Below the pieces are notes generated by a model, which saw only the letters and a list, made by a program, of their open reading frames with translations, searched no databases and was not told where the DNA came from. The translations under genes and the position numbers were made by a program. 64,000 nucleotides of DNA from Rubrolithibacter danxiaensis (GTDB lineage: Bacteria; Bacteroidota; Bacteroidia; Sphingobacteriales; Sphingobacteriaceae), in NCBI RefSeq assembly GCF_047272945.1, contig NZ_JBKOPS010000016.1, forward strand, positions 1-64,000, written 5' to 3'. Each line of letters begins with the position of its first letter. The first letter of the stretch is position 1. Of the stretch, positions 43,353 to 52,304 are shown piece after piece.

Positions 43353-44450
43353 TTATCTTAAAGTTTTATTTAAAAAACCTTCCAGTTCGTTAGAAGTAAG
43401 ATTTTTAGCTACTATTTTACCTTCCGGATTTATCACAAAAGAAGCAGGAATTCCCTCCACCTTATACGTAGCGTTCACTTCCCCGTTCCATTCCTTTAAT
43501 TCCGAAACATGATTCCAGTTTAAGTTATCGTCCTTAATAGCTTTGAGCCAGGCATCCTTGCTTTTATCTAAAGAAACACCTAAAATGGTAAAATTCTTGT
43601 CTTTAAATTTGTTGTATATCCTAACCAGGTTCGGACTCTCCTGTCTGCAGGGTGCACACCAGGAAGCCCAGAAATCAAGCAATACATATTTTCCTTTAAA
43701 ATCATTCAACTGCATTTGTTTACCATCTGGAGTTGGCAATGTAAAATTTGGAGCTGCATGGCCAACGGAAACTGACTTAACAGATTCCATTCTTTCCACG
43801 AAAGATTTTACAGCTTTATTATCCGGAAATTTTGATTTTATATCTTCTGCATATTGTATTAACTCGGGCTCGTATTGGGTTTGATCAATAGTTCCTATTG
43901 CATAAAATCCGGCAAGGTTATCTTTATTATCATTAGCAAAATCCAACGCTTCTTTAGAAAACTTATCCATATTTTCCTGAAACTTCGGCATCAGTTCACT
44001 CAACACTTCCTCTTTTGATGCAGGATTTGCATTAACCCGCTGCTCATATTCATTCTGGATCTGCATATAAATTTTACCATATTTATTACTGATCTCATTG
44101 AATTTCAAGAGTTTTTCAGAATCATCTGAACCGTTTATCTCATAAGCATGAGTAGAATCAGCTAAATTGGTTTTAAATTCCAGTTCCTCACCATTTTGGG
44201 CAATTAAAAGGAAATTATTATCGCCAATTGTGAGCGTATAAAAATTACCGTCCGGAGACGACCTTTGAAATTTAAACTCATTATTCTCATTAAGAAATGC
44301 CGAATCCACCAATTGATCCGTTTCATACAACATTACCTTTTTAACCTTGCCCGCATTATCAATTGTTCCCTCAATTGTAAACTGGTCGTTATTTTTACAG
44401 GACGAAAAGCCCCCCAAAACTGCCAGAAGTATATATAATTTATTTTTCAC
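43353..44450 (-). CDS. TlpA-family lipoprotein with DUF4369-like domain
   Basis: A 365-residue exported thiol-disulfide oxidoreductase. The lipoprotein signal ends GGFSSC (acceptor Cys18). Residues about 22-110 form a DUF4369-like beta domain, 115-220 are helical, and 230-365 are a TlpA/thioredoxin domain with active site WASWCAPC (Cys265, Cys268). Such proteins are abundant in Bacteroidota and work in the periplasm. The start is GTG, overlapping the gatB stop by four bases (GTGA), so its translation is probably coupled to gatB although the functions seem unrelated. Confidence 0.9.
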   Translation of the reverse strand: MKNKLYILLAVLGGFSSCKNNDQFTIEGTIDNAGKVKKVMLYETDQLVDSAFLNENNEFKFQRSSPDGNFYTLTIGDNNFLLIAQNGEELEFKTNLADSTHAYEINGSDDSEKLLKFNEISNKYGKIYMQIQNEYEQRVNANPASKEEVLSELMPKFQENMDKFSKEALDFANDNKDNLAGFYAIGTIDQTQYEPELIQYAEDIKSKFPDNKAVKSFVERMESVKSVSVGHAAPNFTLPTPDGKQMQLNDFKGKYVLLDFWASWCAPCRQESPNLVRIYNKFKDKNFTILGVSLDKSKDAWLKAIKDDNLNWNHVSELKEWNGEVNATYKVEGIPASFVINPEGKIVAKNLTSNELEGFLNKTLR

Positions 44451-45916
44451 TTTAACGATTCTAATTTTTCAATTACTAATTTATTTGCTGTTTTAGGGTC
44501 GATTTTACCCTTGGATAAACGCATAATTTCACCCATAAACAATCCTAAAACGCCTTTTTTACCTTTGTGGTATTCTGTAACTTTATCGGGGTAACAGGAA
44601 ATAGCCTGATCGATATAATTATTTAAATCAGCTGAATTGGTATCTATCAGCAGGTTCATTTCCTCTATTAATTGTTTTACTTCAGCCTCAGGACGATCGA
44701 TTAAGGCCGGAAACACTTGTTGCGTTGCAGCTGTGTTATTAATTACACCTTTATCTACAAAAGAAATAAGCTCAGCGATTTTTTCCGGGTGTAGGTGGAA
44801 ATCACAAATATTTTTTGCGCTATCATTTAAATAAGACTGAACCGGGCCAATAACCCAGTTAGCAGCTGCCTTATAATTGGACGTATTTTTCACTAATTGT
44901 TCAAAATAGTCTGATATTTCTTTTTCTGAAGTGAGGATCAATGAATCGTACATCGACAAGCCCAGCTCCTCAGTATAACGCAGTACTCTTGATTCCGGGA
45001 GCTCAGGCAATTGATTTTTCAAATCCTCAACCCATTCTTCAGTTAATTGAAGCGGAGGGAGATCCGGTTCGGGAAAATACCTGTAATCATATGCCATTTC
45101 TTTAGAACGCAATACAGAAGTTGTACCTGTAACGGCATCAAAATTCAACGTATTTTGCTCAATTTTCTCTCCTTGTTCTATTAAAGAAACCTGCCTTTGA
45201 AACTCAAAAGTAATAGCCCGTTGAAGATTCCTTATCGAATTAAGGTTTTTAACTTCACAGCGGCAACCAAATGCTTCTTCCCCTTTTAATCTTACAGAAA
45301 TATTGGCATCACACCGTAAACTTCCTTCCTCCATATTACCATCGCAAATTCCTAAATAGCGTACCAGCTTACGCACTTCAGATAGATATGCTGCTGCCTC
45401 TTCTGCCGAACGGATATCCGGTTCAGATACTATTTCAATTAAAGGAACTCCTGCCCTGTTCAAATCAATTAAAGAAGATGAATGATCTTTATCATGAATA
45501 CTTTTACCAGCATCCTCTTCCATATGGATCCGGTTTAAACGAATTCTTTTCTCACTTTTATCTTTTAATACTACCGTGATAAACCCGCTCTGACAGATCG
45601 GAAGTTCGTCCTGGGTGATCTGGTAGCCTTTGGGAAGATCAGCATAGAAATAATTTTTCCTGTCAAAACGGTTTAATAAGTTGATGCGGCAATGCGTAGC
45701 TAAACCCATTTTTACTGCAGAAGCCACCACGTTCCGGTTTACTTTTGGCAAAGTACCGGGAAGCCCGATCGAAACAGGACTGGTATGATTATTAGGTTCT
45801 GCGCCAAAATGTGCAGGGTCGGACGAAAAAATTTTAGAATTTGTAGCAAGTTGTGCGTGTATCTCAAGCCCTACTACAAGTTCATATTTACTCAGGATGC
45901 TTTCTGAAACTCCCAT
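44447..45916 (-). CDS. gatB: Asp/Glu-tRNA amidotransferase subunit B
   Basis: A 489-residue GatB, which with GatA and GatC converts Glu-tRNA(Gln) and/or Asp-tRNA(Asn) to the amide forms. The start YELVVGLEIHAQLATNSKIFS and the motifs YFYADLPKGYQITQDELPIC and RIHMEEDAGKSIHD are diagnostic; the YqeY-like helical tail fills the last 150 residues. GatA and GatC are not in the window. A -7 promoter box lies about 41-48 bases upstream. The stop overlaps the TlpA-lipoprotein start. Confidence 0.95.
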   Translation of the reverse strand: MGVSESILSKYELVVGLEIHAQLATNSKIFSSDPAHFGAEPNNHTSPVSIGLPGTLPKVNRNVVASAVKMGLATHCRINLLNRFDRKNYFYADLPKGYQITQDELPICQSGFITVVLKDKSEKRIRLNRIHMEEDAGKSIHDKDHSSSLIDLNRAGVPLIEIVSEPDIRSAEEAAAYLSEVRKLVRYLGICDGNMEEGSLRCDANISVRLKGEEAFGCRCEVKNLNSIRNLQRAITFEFQRQVSLIEQGEKIEQNTLNFDAVTGTTSVLRSKEMAYDYRYFPEPDLPPLQLTEEWVEDLKNQLPELPESRVLRYTEELGLSMYDSLILTSEKEISDYFEQLVKNTSNYKAAANWVIGPVQSYLNDSAKNICDFHLHPEKIAELISFVDKGVINNTAATQQVFPALIDRPEAEVKQLIEEMNLLIDTNSADLNNYIDQAISCYPDKVTEYHKGKKGVLGLFMGEIMRLSKGKIDPKTANKLVIEKLESLK

Positions 45917-45956
45917 TCTTAATAATTCCAGTTAAGATTTACAATGGATATTCCGG

Positions 45957-45964
45957 CAAATATA
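45957..45964 (-). promoter_or_regulatory. -7 promoter motif TATATTTG before gatB
   Basis: Exact TAnnTTTG on the minus strand, about 41 bases before the gatB ATG. No -33 TTG at the usual distance. Confidence 0.45.
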
Positions 45965-46049
45965 CCATTTCTAATCAGTAAGCTGCTGATTTACGAAAGC
46001 TTAATAAAATTGTGATTCAAGGATTAAATCTGCTGAAAGCCTCCAGTTA

Positions 46050-46871
46050 CTAAACTTCTTTTACGGCCTCTCTTATTTTTAAGAGCTTGGTTAAAAGATT
46101 TTCCAGATTATTCAAATGAAGCATATTTGCACCGTCTGATTTAGCATGCTGAGGGTCAGGATGTGTTTCAATAAACAAGCCATCTGCTCCTACGGCTATC
46201 GCTGCTTTCGCAATTGTTTCAATCAACGCGGGCTTGCCGCCGGTTACACCTGTAGTTTGATTTGGTTGCTGAAGTGAGTGTGTGCAATCCATAACAACAG
46301 GAACGTTGAATGATTTCATTACCGGAATTCCACGAAAATCCACAATTAAATCCTGGTAACCAAAACTGTTGCCCCGGTCTGTTAAAATCACTTTCTGATT
46401 TCCCGAATCCATCACCTTATCTACTGCAAACTTCATGGATTCGGCCGATAAGAATTGTCCTTTTTTGATATTGACAGTTTTACCGGTTTTAGCGGCGGCT
46501 ACCAATAAATCAGTTTGACGGCATAAAAAAGCAGGGATTTGCAATACATCCACAAATTCGGCCGCAAATGCCGCTTCACCGCTTTCATGAATGTCTGTTA
46601 CTGTAGGAATTCCAAACTCTTTACTTACCTTATTTAAAATTTTCAGAGCAGTTTCATCACCAATACCGGTAAACGAATCGATTCTTGAACGGTTGGCTTT
46701 TCGGTATGATCCCTTAAAAATATACGGAATCCTGAGCTTATCTGTAATTTCTACTATTCTTTCGGCTATCCGAAGAGCAATCTCTTCTCCTTCTATTACG
46801 CAGGGGCCGGCCATTAAAAAGAAATTTCCGGAATCAGCATGTTTAATTCCGGGAATATGTGCTGCAATCAT
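46050..46871 (-). CDS. kdsA: 3-deoxy-8-phosphooctulonate synthase
   Basis: A 273-residue Kdo-8-phosphate synthase that joins arabinose-5-phosphate and phosphoenolpyruvate, an early step of lipopolysaccharide core synthesis. FLMAGPCVIEGEEIALRIAE, FKGSYRKANRSRIDSFTG and GLFIETHPDPQHAKSDG are characteristic. It marks the organism as Gram-negative with Kdo-containing LPS. Its ATG shares one base with the recQ stop (TAATG), so the two are translationally linked. The enzyme providing its substrate, kdsD, is divergently placed on the other side of recQ. Confidence 0.95.
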   Translation of the reverse strand: MIAAHIPGIKHADSGNFFLMAGPCVIEGEEIALRIAERIVEITDKLRIPYIFKGSYRKANRSRIDSFTGIGDETALKILNKVSKEFGIPTVTDIHESGEAAFAAEFVDVLQIPAFLCRQTDLLVAAAKTGKTVNIKKGQFLSAESMKFAVDKVMDSGNQKVILTDRGNSFGYQDLIVDFRGIPVMKSFNVPVVMDCTHSLQQPNQTTGVTGGKPALIETIAKAAIAVGADGLFIETHPDPQHAKSDGANMLHLNNLENLLTKLLKIREAVKEV

Positions 46872-49060
46872 TAGTTTCCTAATTCTGATAAAAATTTAAT
46901 ACGCATTAACTGAAGTTCTTCGCGGGTATAATCATCATCTCCCAGTTCCTTTAAAGCAGTTTCAATGGAATCGATTTCTGCACTTCTGAAATAATCAAAA
47001 ACTTCGTCCTGGCGGTCCTCATCAATCATTTCATCGATATAGTAATTCAGGTTTAATTTAGTTCCCGAATTTACTATTGACTCTACCTCTCTCAAAATAT
47101 CTTCATAAGAAATTCCTTTTGAAGAAGCAATATCTTCAAGAGCAATGTGCCGGTCGATATTCTGGATAATTGAAACCTTTAATGCCGATTTATTGGCAGC
47201 ACTTTTAATTATCAGATCTACCGGACGATCAATCTCATTTTCTTCTACATATTTGGAGATCAATTCAACAAAAGGCGCTCCAAATTTCAGCGCTTTGCCT
47301 GATCCAACTCCATGAATCTGTTTCAGTTCTTCAATAGTAACAGGATAGTGCGTGCACATTTCTTCCAGGGAAGGGTCCTGAAAAATAACAAACGGAGGCA
47401 GGTTCTTTTGCTTTCCAATTTTTTTACGAAGATCTTTCAGCATCTGAAGAAGCTGGGTATCTAAAGATCCGCTTCCCTGCTGTGCTCCTTCTTCCTGTTC
47501 ATCCTCTCCTGCCTCAATTTCGTAGTTTAAGATGAACTTCAAAGAATGAGGAGTTTTGATAAAGTTCAGTCCTGACTTTGTAAGTTTCAACAGGCCGTAA
47601 TTGTCAATATCTTTCGACAAATAATTATTTAAAACAGCCTGGCGCAAAAGTGATTTCCAAAGGATCAGTCCGTCTTCTTTTCCTGTACCAAATAATGAAT
47701 GGTTATGATGATTGTAAGAAGTGATCTGCTGATTCTCTATTCCCATCATGATGTTAATGATGTGTTGATCATCAAACTTCTCTCCCAGTTCTTCAATCAG
47801 TTTTAATACGTTTTGTAACCGTTCGGTGGCATCAAAGTATGTTTTTGGATGCCTGCAGTTATCGCACATGTTGTTGCAGCCTGCCTCATTAAAATTCTCT
47901 CCGAAATAATGAAGTATCTGTTTACGCCTGCAAACAGATGATTCCGCATAATCAATAACTTCTTTTAGTATCTGGGTTCCTATTTCACGTTCGGAAACAG
48001 GTTTATCCTTCATGAATTTTGCCAGCTTTTCCACATCTTTTTCAGAGTAGAATGCCAAACAAACACCTTCTCCTCCATCACGTCCGGCCCGGCCTGTTTC
48101 CTGGTAGTAGCCTTCCATACTTTTCGGAATATCGTGATGGATGACATACCTCACATCTGGTTTGTCAATTCCCATACCGAAAGCTATGGTAGCAACTATA
48201 ACTTCCACATCCTCCATCAAAAACTTATCCTGTGTATCAGCACGTACTTTTGCATCAAGGCCTGCGTGATAAGGCAAAGCCTTAATTCCATTCAGGTTAA
48301 GTGCTTCTGCAACTTCTTCTACCTTTTTACGGCTTAAACAATATACAATCCCTGATTTGCCCGGATTTGATTTAATGTAGCGGATAATCTCCTTCAGCAC
48401 GTTTCTTTTTGCACGTATCTCGTAAAAAAGGTTTACACGGTTAAACGATGACTTGAACAAGGTAGCATTGTTCATCTGAAGGTTTTTAATAATATCCTGC
48501 TGCACTTTTGGGGTAGCTGTTGCGGTTAAAGCGATAATGGCGATGTTATCGCCAAGATTACCTATAACCTGCCTGATTTTACGGTACTCCGGCCGAAAAT
48601 CATGTCCCCACTCAGAAATACAATGTGCTTCGTCAACTGCCACAAATGAAATGGTTATCAGTTTCAGAAAATCAATATTTTCCTGTTTGGATAACGATTC
48701 GGGAGCTACGTACAGCAGCTTCGTTTCGCCACTTAATACATCCTGCTTTACTTTGGCAATTTCGGTTTTATTAAGGGATGAATTGAGAAAATGAGCAATA
48801 CTGTCATTTCCGCCGAAAGCTCTTAACTGATCTACCTGATTTTTCATTAAAGCAATAAGCGGGGATATCACTATTGCTGTACCCTCGCTCATCAGAGCCG
48901 GAAGCTGGTAGCAAACTGACTTCCCACCTCCTGTTGGCATAATTACGAATGTATCGCGTTTTTGAAGTATGTTAGTAATGATAGCTTCCTGTTCGCCCTT
49001 GAAGTTATCAAATCCAAAAAAGTTTTGTAAATTATCAAATAATGACTTCTTAATCTCCAT
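46871..49060 (-). CDS. recQ: ATP-dependent DNA helicase RecQ
   Basis: A 729-residue RecQ helicase for recombination repair. The Walker A GGGKS is at 44-48, the DEAH box in VDEAHCISEWGHDFRPEYRK, motif VI in YYQETGRAGRDG. The zinc-binding RQC part has cysteines in SVCRRKQIL and CNNMCDNCRH (about 380-400), and a HRDC domain lies about 535-615 (PPFVIFQDPSLEEMC). A further C-terminal helical region completes the Bacteroidota-length form. A terminator-like hairpin and an unusual AGGAGG lie just before the ATG. Confidence 0.95.
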   Translation of the reverse strand: MEIKKSLFDNLQNFFGFDNFKGEQEAIITNILQKRDTFVIMPTGGGKSVCYQLPALMSEGTAIVISPLIALMKNQVDQLRAFGGNDSIAHFLNSSLNKTEIAKVKQDVLSGETKLLYVAPESLSKQENIDFLKLITISFVAVDEAHCISEWGHDFRPEYRKIRQVIGNLGDNIAIIALTATATPKVQQDIIKNLQMNNATLFKSSFNRVNLFYEIRAKRNVLKEIIRYIKSNPGKSGIVYCLSRKKVEEVAEALNLNGIKALPYHAGLDAKVRADTQDKFLMEDVEVIVATIAFGMGIDKPDVRYVIHHDIPKSMEGYYQETGRAGRDGGEGVCLAFYSEKDVEKLAKFMKDKPVSEREIGTQILKEVIDYAESSVCRRKQILHYFGENFNEAGCNNMCDNCRHPKTYFDATERLQNVLKLIEELGEKFDDQHIINIMMGIENQQITSYNHHNHSLFGTGKEDGLILWKSLLRQAVLNNYLSKDIDNYGLLKLTKSGLNFIKTPHSLKFILNYEIEAGEDEQEEGAQQGSGSLDTQLLQMLKDLRKKIGKQKNLPPFVIFQDPSLEEMCTHYPVTIEELKQIHGVGSGKALKFGAPFVELISKYVEENEIDRPVDLIIKSAANKSALKVSIIQNIDRHIALEDIASSKGISYEDILREVESIVNSGTKLNLNYYIDEMIDEDRQDEVFDYFRSAEIDSIETALKELGDDDYTREELQLMRIKFLSELGN

Positions 49061-49094
49061 GTCCTCCTGAAAAAAGTTGCGAAGGGCAACTTTT
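49061..49094 (-). promoter_or_regulatory. Terminator-like hairpin and AGGAGG in the recQ leader
   Basis: On the minus strand a 9-bp stem AAAAGTTGC/GCAACTTTT (49072-49094, 5-base loop) is followed by a T-run, then AGGAGG (49068-49063) two bases before the ATG. It has the form of an intrinsic terminator next to a Shine-Dalgarno-like site. The site is closer to the ATG than the usual 5-9 bases. Confidence 0.45.
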
Positions 49095-49153
49095 AAAACA
49101 ACAAAATAACATAATTTTGCGGAATTATAGTACCACTAATTGAAATTTATCAG

Positions 49154-50119
49154 TTGAAAAATCCTGCAGAAATCCTTGAAATAGCCCAAAAAACCTTGAA
49201 AACTGAATCCGAGGCAATTACGGGTTTAATTCCGCGTATAAATAATGACTTTGCTCTGATAATTCAAGCGATTTTAAACCTAAAAGGAAGGGTTATTATT
49301 ACCGGCATCGGTAAGAGCGCAATCATTGCTCAAAAGATTGTAGCCACTTTTAATTCCACCGGCACTCCTGCAGTTTTTATGCATGCTGCCGATGCTATCC
49401 ACGGCGATTTAGGCATTATTCAGCAGGACGATTTAGTGATCTGTATTTCTAAAAGCGGAAATACTCCGGAAATAAAAGTATTGATTCCTTTACTAAAAGT
49501 TGCCGGTAATACGCTGGTTGGAATGACGGGAGACACCTCCTCTTATTTAGCAAAACAATCTAACTGGATACTGGATACAACGGTAGAAAAAGAAGCCTGT
49601 CCGAATAACCTTGCCCCCACAAGCAGTACTACGGCCCAGCTTGCACTTGGAGATGCGCTTGCTGTTTGTCTGCTCGAATGTCGTGAATTCACCAGCCAGG
49701 ATTTTGCAAGATACCATCCGGGCGGTTCTCTGGGAAAACGTTTATACCTAAAAGTTGGAGATCTTTCTTCTCACAATGAAAAACCTCAGATTTCGGCAGA
49801 TGCTTCGATAAAAGAAGTGTTGGTTGAAATTACTAAAAATCGACTGGGAGCTGTAGCAGTTATTGAAAATGGTGAGCTGGCGGGTGTTATTACAGATGGT
49901 GATATCAGAAGAATGCTGGAAAAATATACTGGCATTGAGGGCTTAAAGGCTGCAAACATCATGACCAGTGCACCCAGAACTATTGACAAGGATGAGCTTG
50001 CAGTTATTGCATTGGAGACCATGCGAAAAAATAATATAACGCAATTATTAGTAGTAGATAGCAATAAATACGCAGGTATTGTACATTTGCATGATTTGTT
50101 GAAAGAAGGAATCATTTAA
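49154..50119 (+). CDS. kdsD: Arabinose-5-phosphate isomerase
   Basis: A 321-residue KpsF/GutQ/KdsD enzyme that turns ribulose-5-phosphate into arabinose-5-phosphate for Kdo synthesis. An SIS domain (about 30-170: VIITGIGKSAIIAQKI, ISKSGNTPEIK, HPGGSLGKRL) is followed by two CBS domains (about 205-320). No ATG precedes the conserved start, so TTG 49154 (reading M-KNPAEILEIAQ) is used. It is 11 bases upstream of manC on the same strand and divergent from recQ-kdsA, which keeps the Kdo genes together. Confidence 0.93.
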   Translation: MKNPAEILEIAQKTLKTESEAITGLIPRINNDFALIIQAILNLKGRVIITGIGKSAIIAQKIVATFNSTGTPAVFMHAADAIHGDLGIIQQDDLVICISKSGNTPEIKVLIPLLKVAGNTLVGMTGDTSSYLAKQSNWILDTTVEKEACPNNLAPTSSTTAQLALGDALAVCLLECREFTSQDFARYHPGGSLGKRLYLKVGDLSSHNEKPQISADASIKEVLVEITKNRLGAVAVIENGELAGVITDGDIRRMLEKYTGIEGLKAANIMTSAPRTIDKDELAVIALETMRKNNITQLLVVDSNKYAGIVHLHDLLKEGII

Positions 50120-50130
50120 CCATTAAAACC

Positions 50131-51216
50131 TTGAACAAGAATTTTTACGCCATAATAATGGCCGGCGGTATCGGAAGCCGTTTCTGGCCTATTAGCCGTA
50201 CATCTTACCCAAAACAATTTATCGATATTTTAGGTACCGGTAAAACGCTGATCCAAAGCACGTTTGACCGCTTCCTCAAAATAGTTCCTAAAGAAAATAT
50301 TTATATTGTTACTAACGAGATTTATGTAGAGCTTGTAAAGGAACAATTGCCTGAAATTGGCGCACAGCAGATACTCGCAGAGCCGATTATGCGCAACACG
50401 GCACCTTGTATTGCATATGCAAGCCATAAAATTTCAAAATTAAATCCCGATGCTGCCTTTGTTGTTGCCCCATCCGATCATCTGATCCTCAATCCTGAAG
50501 GTTTTGTTGCTGATATAACCAGGTCTCTTGAAACTGCAACTAATAATAATTGCCTTATCACCCTGGGAATTAAACCATCGCGGGCTGATACGGGTTACGG
50601 CTATATTCAATATACTACTGATAGCATTGAAAATGATTTTCATAAAGTAAAAACCTTTACTGAAAAACCAAATACAGAACTGGCCCGTACTTTTATTCAG
50701 AGCGGTGATTTTTTATGGAATGCAGGAATTTTTGTATGGTCGGCAAAAGCGATACTTCATGCCTTTGAAAACCATCTCCCTGATATGAACGATGTTTTTA
50801 AAGACGGATCGGAAGTTTTTAATACAGAAGAAGAACACAATTTCATCCAGTCTGCTTATTATCAATGCACCAATATTTCTATTGATTATGGTATAATGGA
50901 AAAAGCAGACAACGTATATGTTTTACCTACAGACTTTGGCTGGTCTGATCTGGGAACCTGGGCATCTATTTATTCGCTGGGAGAAAAAGATTACGTGGGC
51001 AATGTAGTTATTCCTTCAGAAAAGGTAATTATGTACGATTCTTCTAACTGCATGGTAAATGTTCCTGAAAACAAACTTGTTATCCTTCAGGGTTTGCACG
51101 ATTACATTGTAGTAGAATCTAATAATACATTACTTATTTGCCGTAAAGACCAGGAACAGAGTGTAAAACATATCGTGGCCGAAGTAAAATCACGTTTTGG
51201 GCCAGAGTATATCTAA
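50131..51216 (+). CDS. manC: Mannose-1-phosphate guanylyltransferase
   Basis: A 361-residue nucleotidyltransferase making GDP-mannose. The signature AIIMAGGIGSRFWPISRTSYPKQF is at the N-terminus, with FVVAPSDHLIL and FTEKPNTELA later and NAGIFVWSA in the sugar site. It is the short form without the C-terminal phosphomannose isomerase domain. The start must be TTG 50131, since the signature begins nine codons later and no ATG lies before it. It follows kdsD by 11 bases, an operon for cell-surface polysaccharide precursors. Confidence 0.92.
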   Translation: MNKNFYAIIMAGGIGSRFWPISRTSYPKQFIDILGTGKTLIQSTFDRFLKIVPKENIYIVTNEIYVELVKEQLPEIGAQQILAEPIMRNTAPCIAYASHKISKLNPDAAFVVAPSDHLILNPEGFVADITRSLETATNNNCLITLGIKPSRADTGYGYIQYTTDSIENDFHKVKTFTEKPNTELARTFIQSGDFLWNAGIFVWSAKAILHAFENHLPDMNDVFKDGSEVFNTEEEHNFIQSAYYQCTNISIDYGIMEKADNVYVLPTDFGWSDLGTWASIYSLGEKDYVGNVVIPSEKVIMYDSSNCMVNVPENKLVILQGLHDYIVVESNNTLLICRKDQEQSVKHIVAEVKSRFGPEYI

Positions 51217-51256
51217 GTAGAAAGTAATGAGTATCTGGTAGCAAGACTTTCTACTT
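51215..51256. terminator. Candidate terminator between manC and rlmB
   Basis: An 11-bp inverted repeat (51215-51225 with 51246-51256, 20-base loop) between convergent genes. The long loop and lack of a clear T-run make it weak. Confidence 0.4.
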
Positions 51257-51257
51257 T

Positions 51258-52025
51258 CTACTCCCCCACCCGTTGCCTTACTGCTTCGTATAAAATAATT
51301 CCAGCCGAAACAGATACATTCAAAGAGGCTATCTCACCAAACATTGGAATTTTAGCAAGATGATCAGAAATACGCAAAAGTTCGGAAGAAATTCCATCTT
51401 CTTCCGAGCCCATAATTACAGCCGTAGGAGCGGTATAATCGGGTTTATATAAAAAATCGTTTGTTTTTTCTGTACAAGCTACCAGTTGCAGGCCCGATTC
51501 CTGAAGAAAACGTGCCACTTTTAACAGGCTTTCATGCCGGCAAACAGGGATTTTAAACAATGCGCCTGCCGAAGTTTTAACTGTATCAGGATTAATCTGG
51601 GCAGAACCTTTGGCCGGAACCACCAAAGCGTGTACTCCCGCACACTCTGCAGTCCGTGCAATTGCTCCCAGGTTTCGCACATCAGTTATGCCGTCTAAAA
51701 GAAGTATTAACGGAGTTTCTCCACGCTCAAATATCTGCGGAATAATATCTTCTATCTTCTGATAAATTATAGGAGAAATAAAGGCTACTACTCCCTGATG
51801 ATTCTTTTGTGTCAGGCGATTTAATTTTTCTACCGGAACCAGTTGAAAGGTTAATTCTTCTTCTTTTAACAAACTTTTAAGTTCCTGAAAAATACTTCCC
51901 GTTAAACCCCGCTGTATATAAACCGATTCAATTTCCTTGCCGCTCTTTATAGCTTCAACAACCGCACGTATCCCGAAAATAAGTTGATTGTTTTCCCTTT
52001 TCGGCTTAAAAGAGTTAGTGTTCAT
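51258..52025 (-). CDS. rlmB: 23S rRNA Gm2251 methyltransferase (SpoU type)
   Basis: A 255-residue SpoU/TrmH-family 2'-O-ribose methyltransferase of the RlmB type. The substrate-binding N-terminal domain (FGIRAVVEAIKSGKEIESVYIQRG) leads to the knotted catalytic part with NLGAIARTAECAGVHALVVP, VIMGSEEDGIS and SLNVSVSAGIILYEAVRQ. Gene name rests on the N-terminal domain typical of RlmB; the exact rRNA site is by analogy. It is divergent from dnaB across 279 bases. Confidence 0.88.
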   Translation of the reverse strand: MNTNSFKPKRENNQLIFGIRAVVEAIKSGKEIESVYIQRGLTGSIFQELKSLLKEEELTFQLVPVEKLNRLTQKNHQGVVAFISPIIYQKIEDIIPQIFERGETPLILLLDGITDVRNLGAIARTAECAGVHALVVPAKGSAQINPDTVKTSAGALFKIPVCRHESLLKVARFLQESGLQLVACTEKTNDFLYKPDYTAPTAVIMGSEEDGISSELLRISDHLAKIPMFGEIASLNVSVSAGIILYEAVRQRVGE

Positions 52026-52292
52026 CCGCGTATCTTTTTGATGGCGAAAGTACCCAAAATTTCTTGCTTTTCAGCTTCCAATAATGGGGAGATACGAAAA
52101 CAGCATTTTAATAATTAACATTAACGGAAGTTATAAACATCAAGAATTTTTATTGATAGTAAAGCACTTACAGATATTTAAACATGTTATCAACATCGAA
52201 TGTGAATAGTAAAAACAGAATTCAGCCTAAAAATCAATTAGTGTTATTTGCTAAAATTCTTAGAATGTTCAAAAGTCCTCTTGGCTTTTAAT

Positions 52293-52300
52293 TACATTTG
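52293..52300 (+). promoter_or_regulatory. -7 promoter motif TACATTTG before dnaB
   Basis: Exact TAnnTTTG match ending four bases before the dnaB ATG. If used, the mRNA would be leaderless or nearly so. No -33 TTG at the proper distance. The rest of the 279-base rlmB-dnaB gap shows no other gene; it holds one DnaA-box-like TTATCAACA at 52187. Confidence 0.4.
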
Positions 52301-52304
52301 TTCT

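Noticed and set aside
52187..52195. DnaA-box-like TTATCAACA upstream of dnaB
   Set aside because: A single site with one mismatch, no cluster and no AT-rich unwinding repeats; not evidence for an origin.
52184..52291. 35-codon frame in the rlmB-dnaB gap
   Set aside because: No promoter, signal or composition to support it; ends in the dnaB promoter motif.
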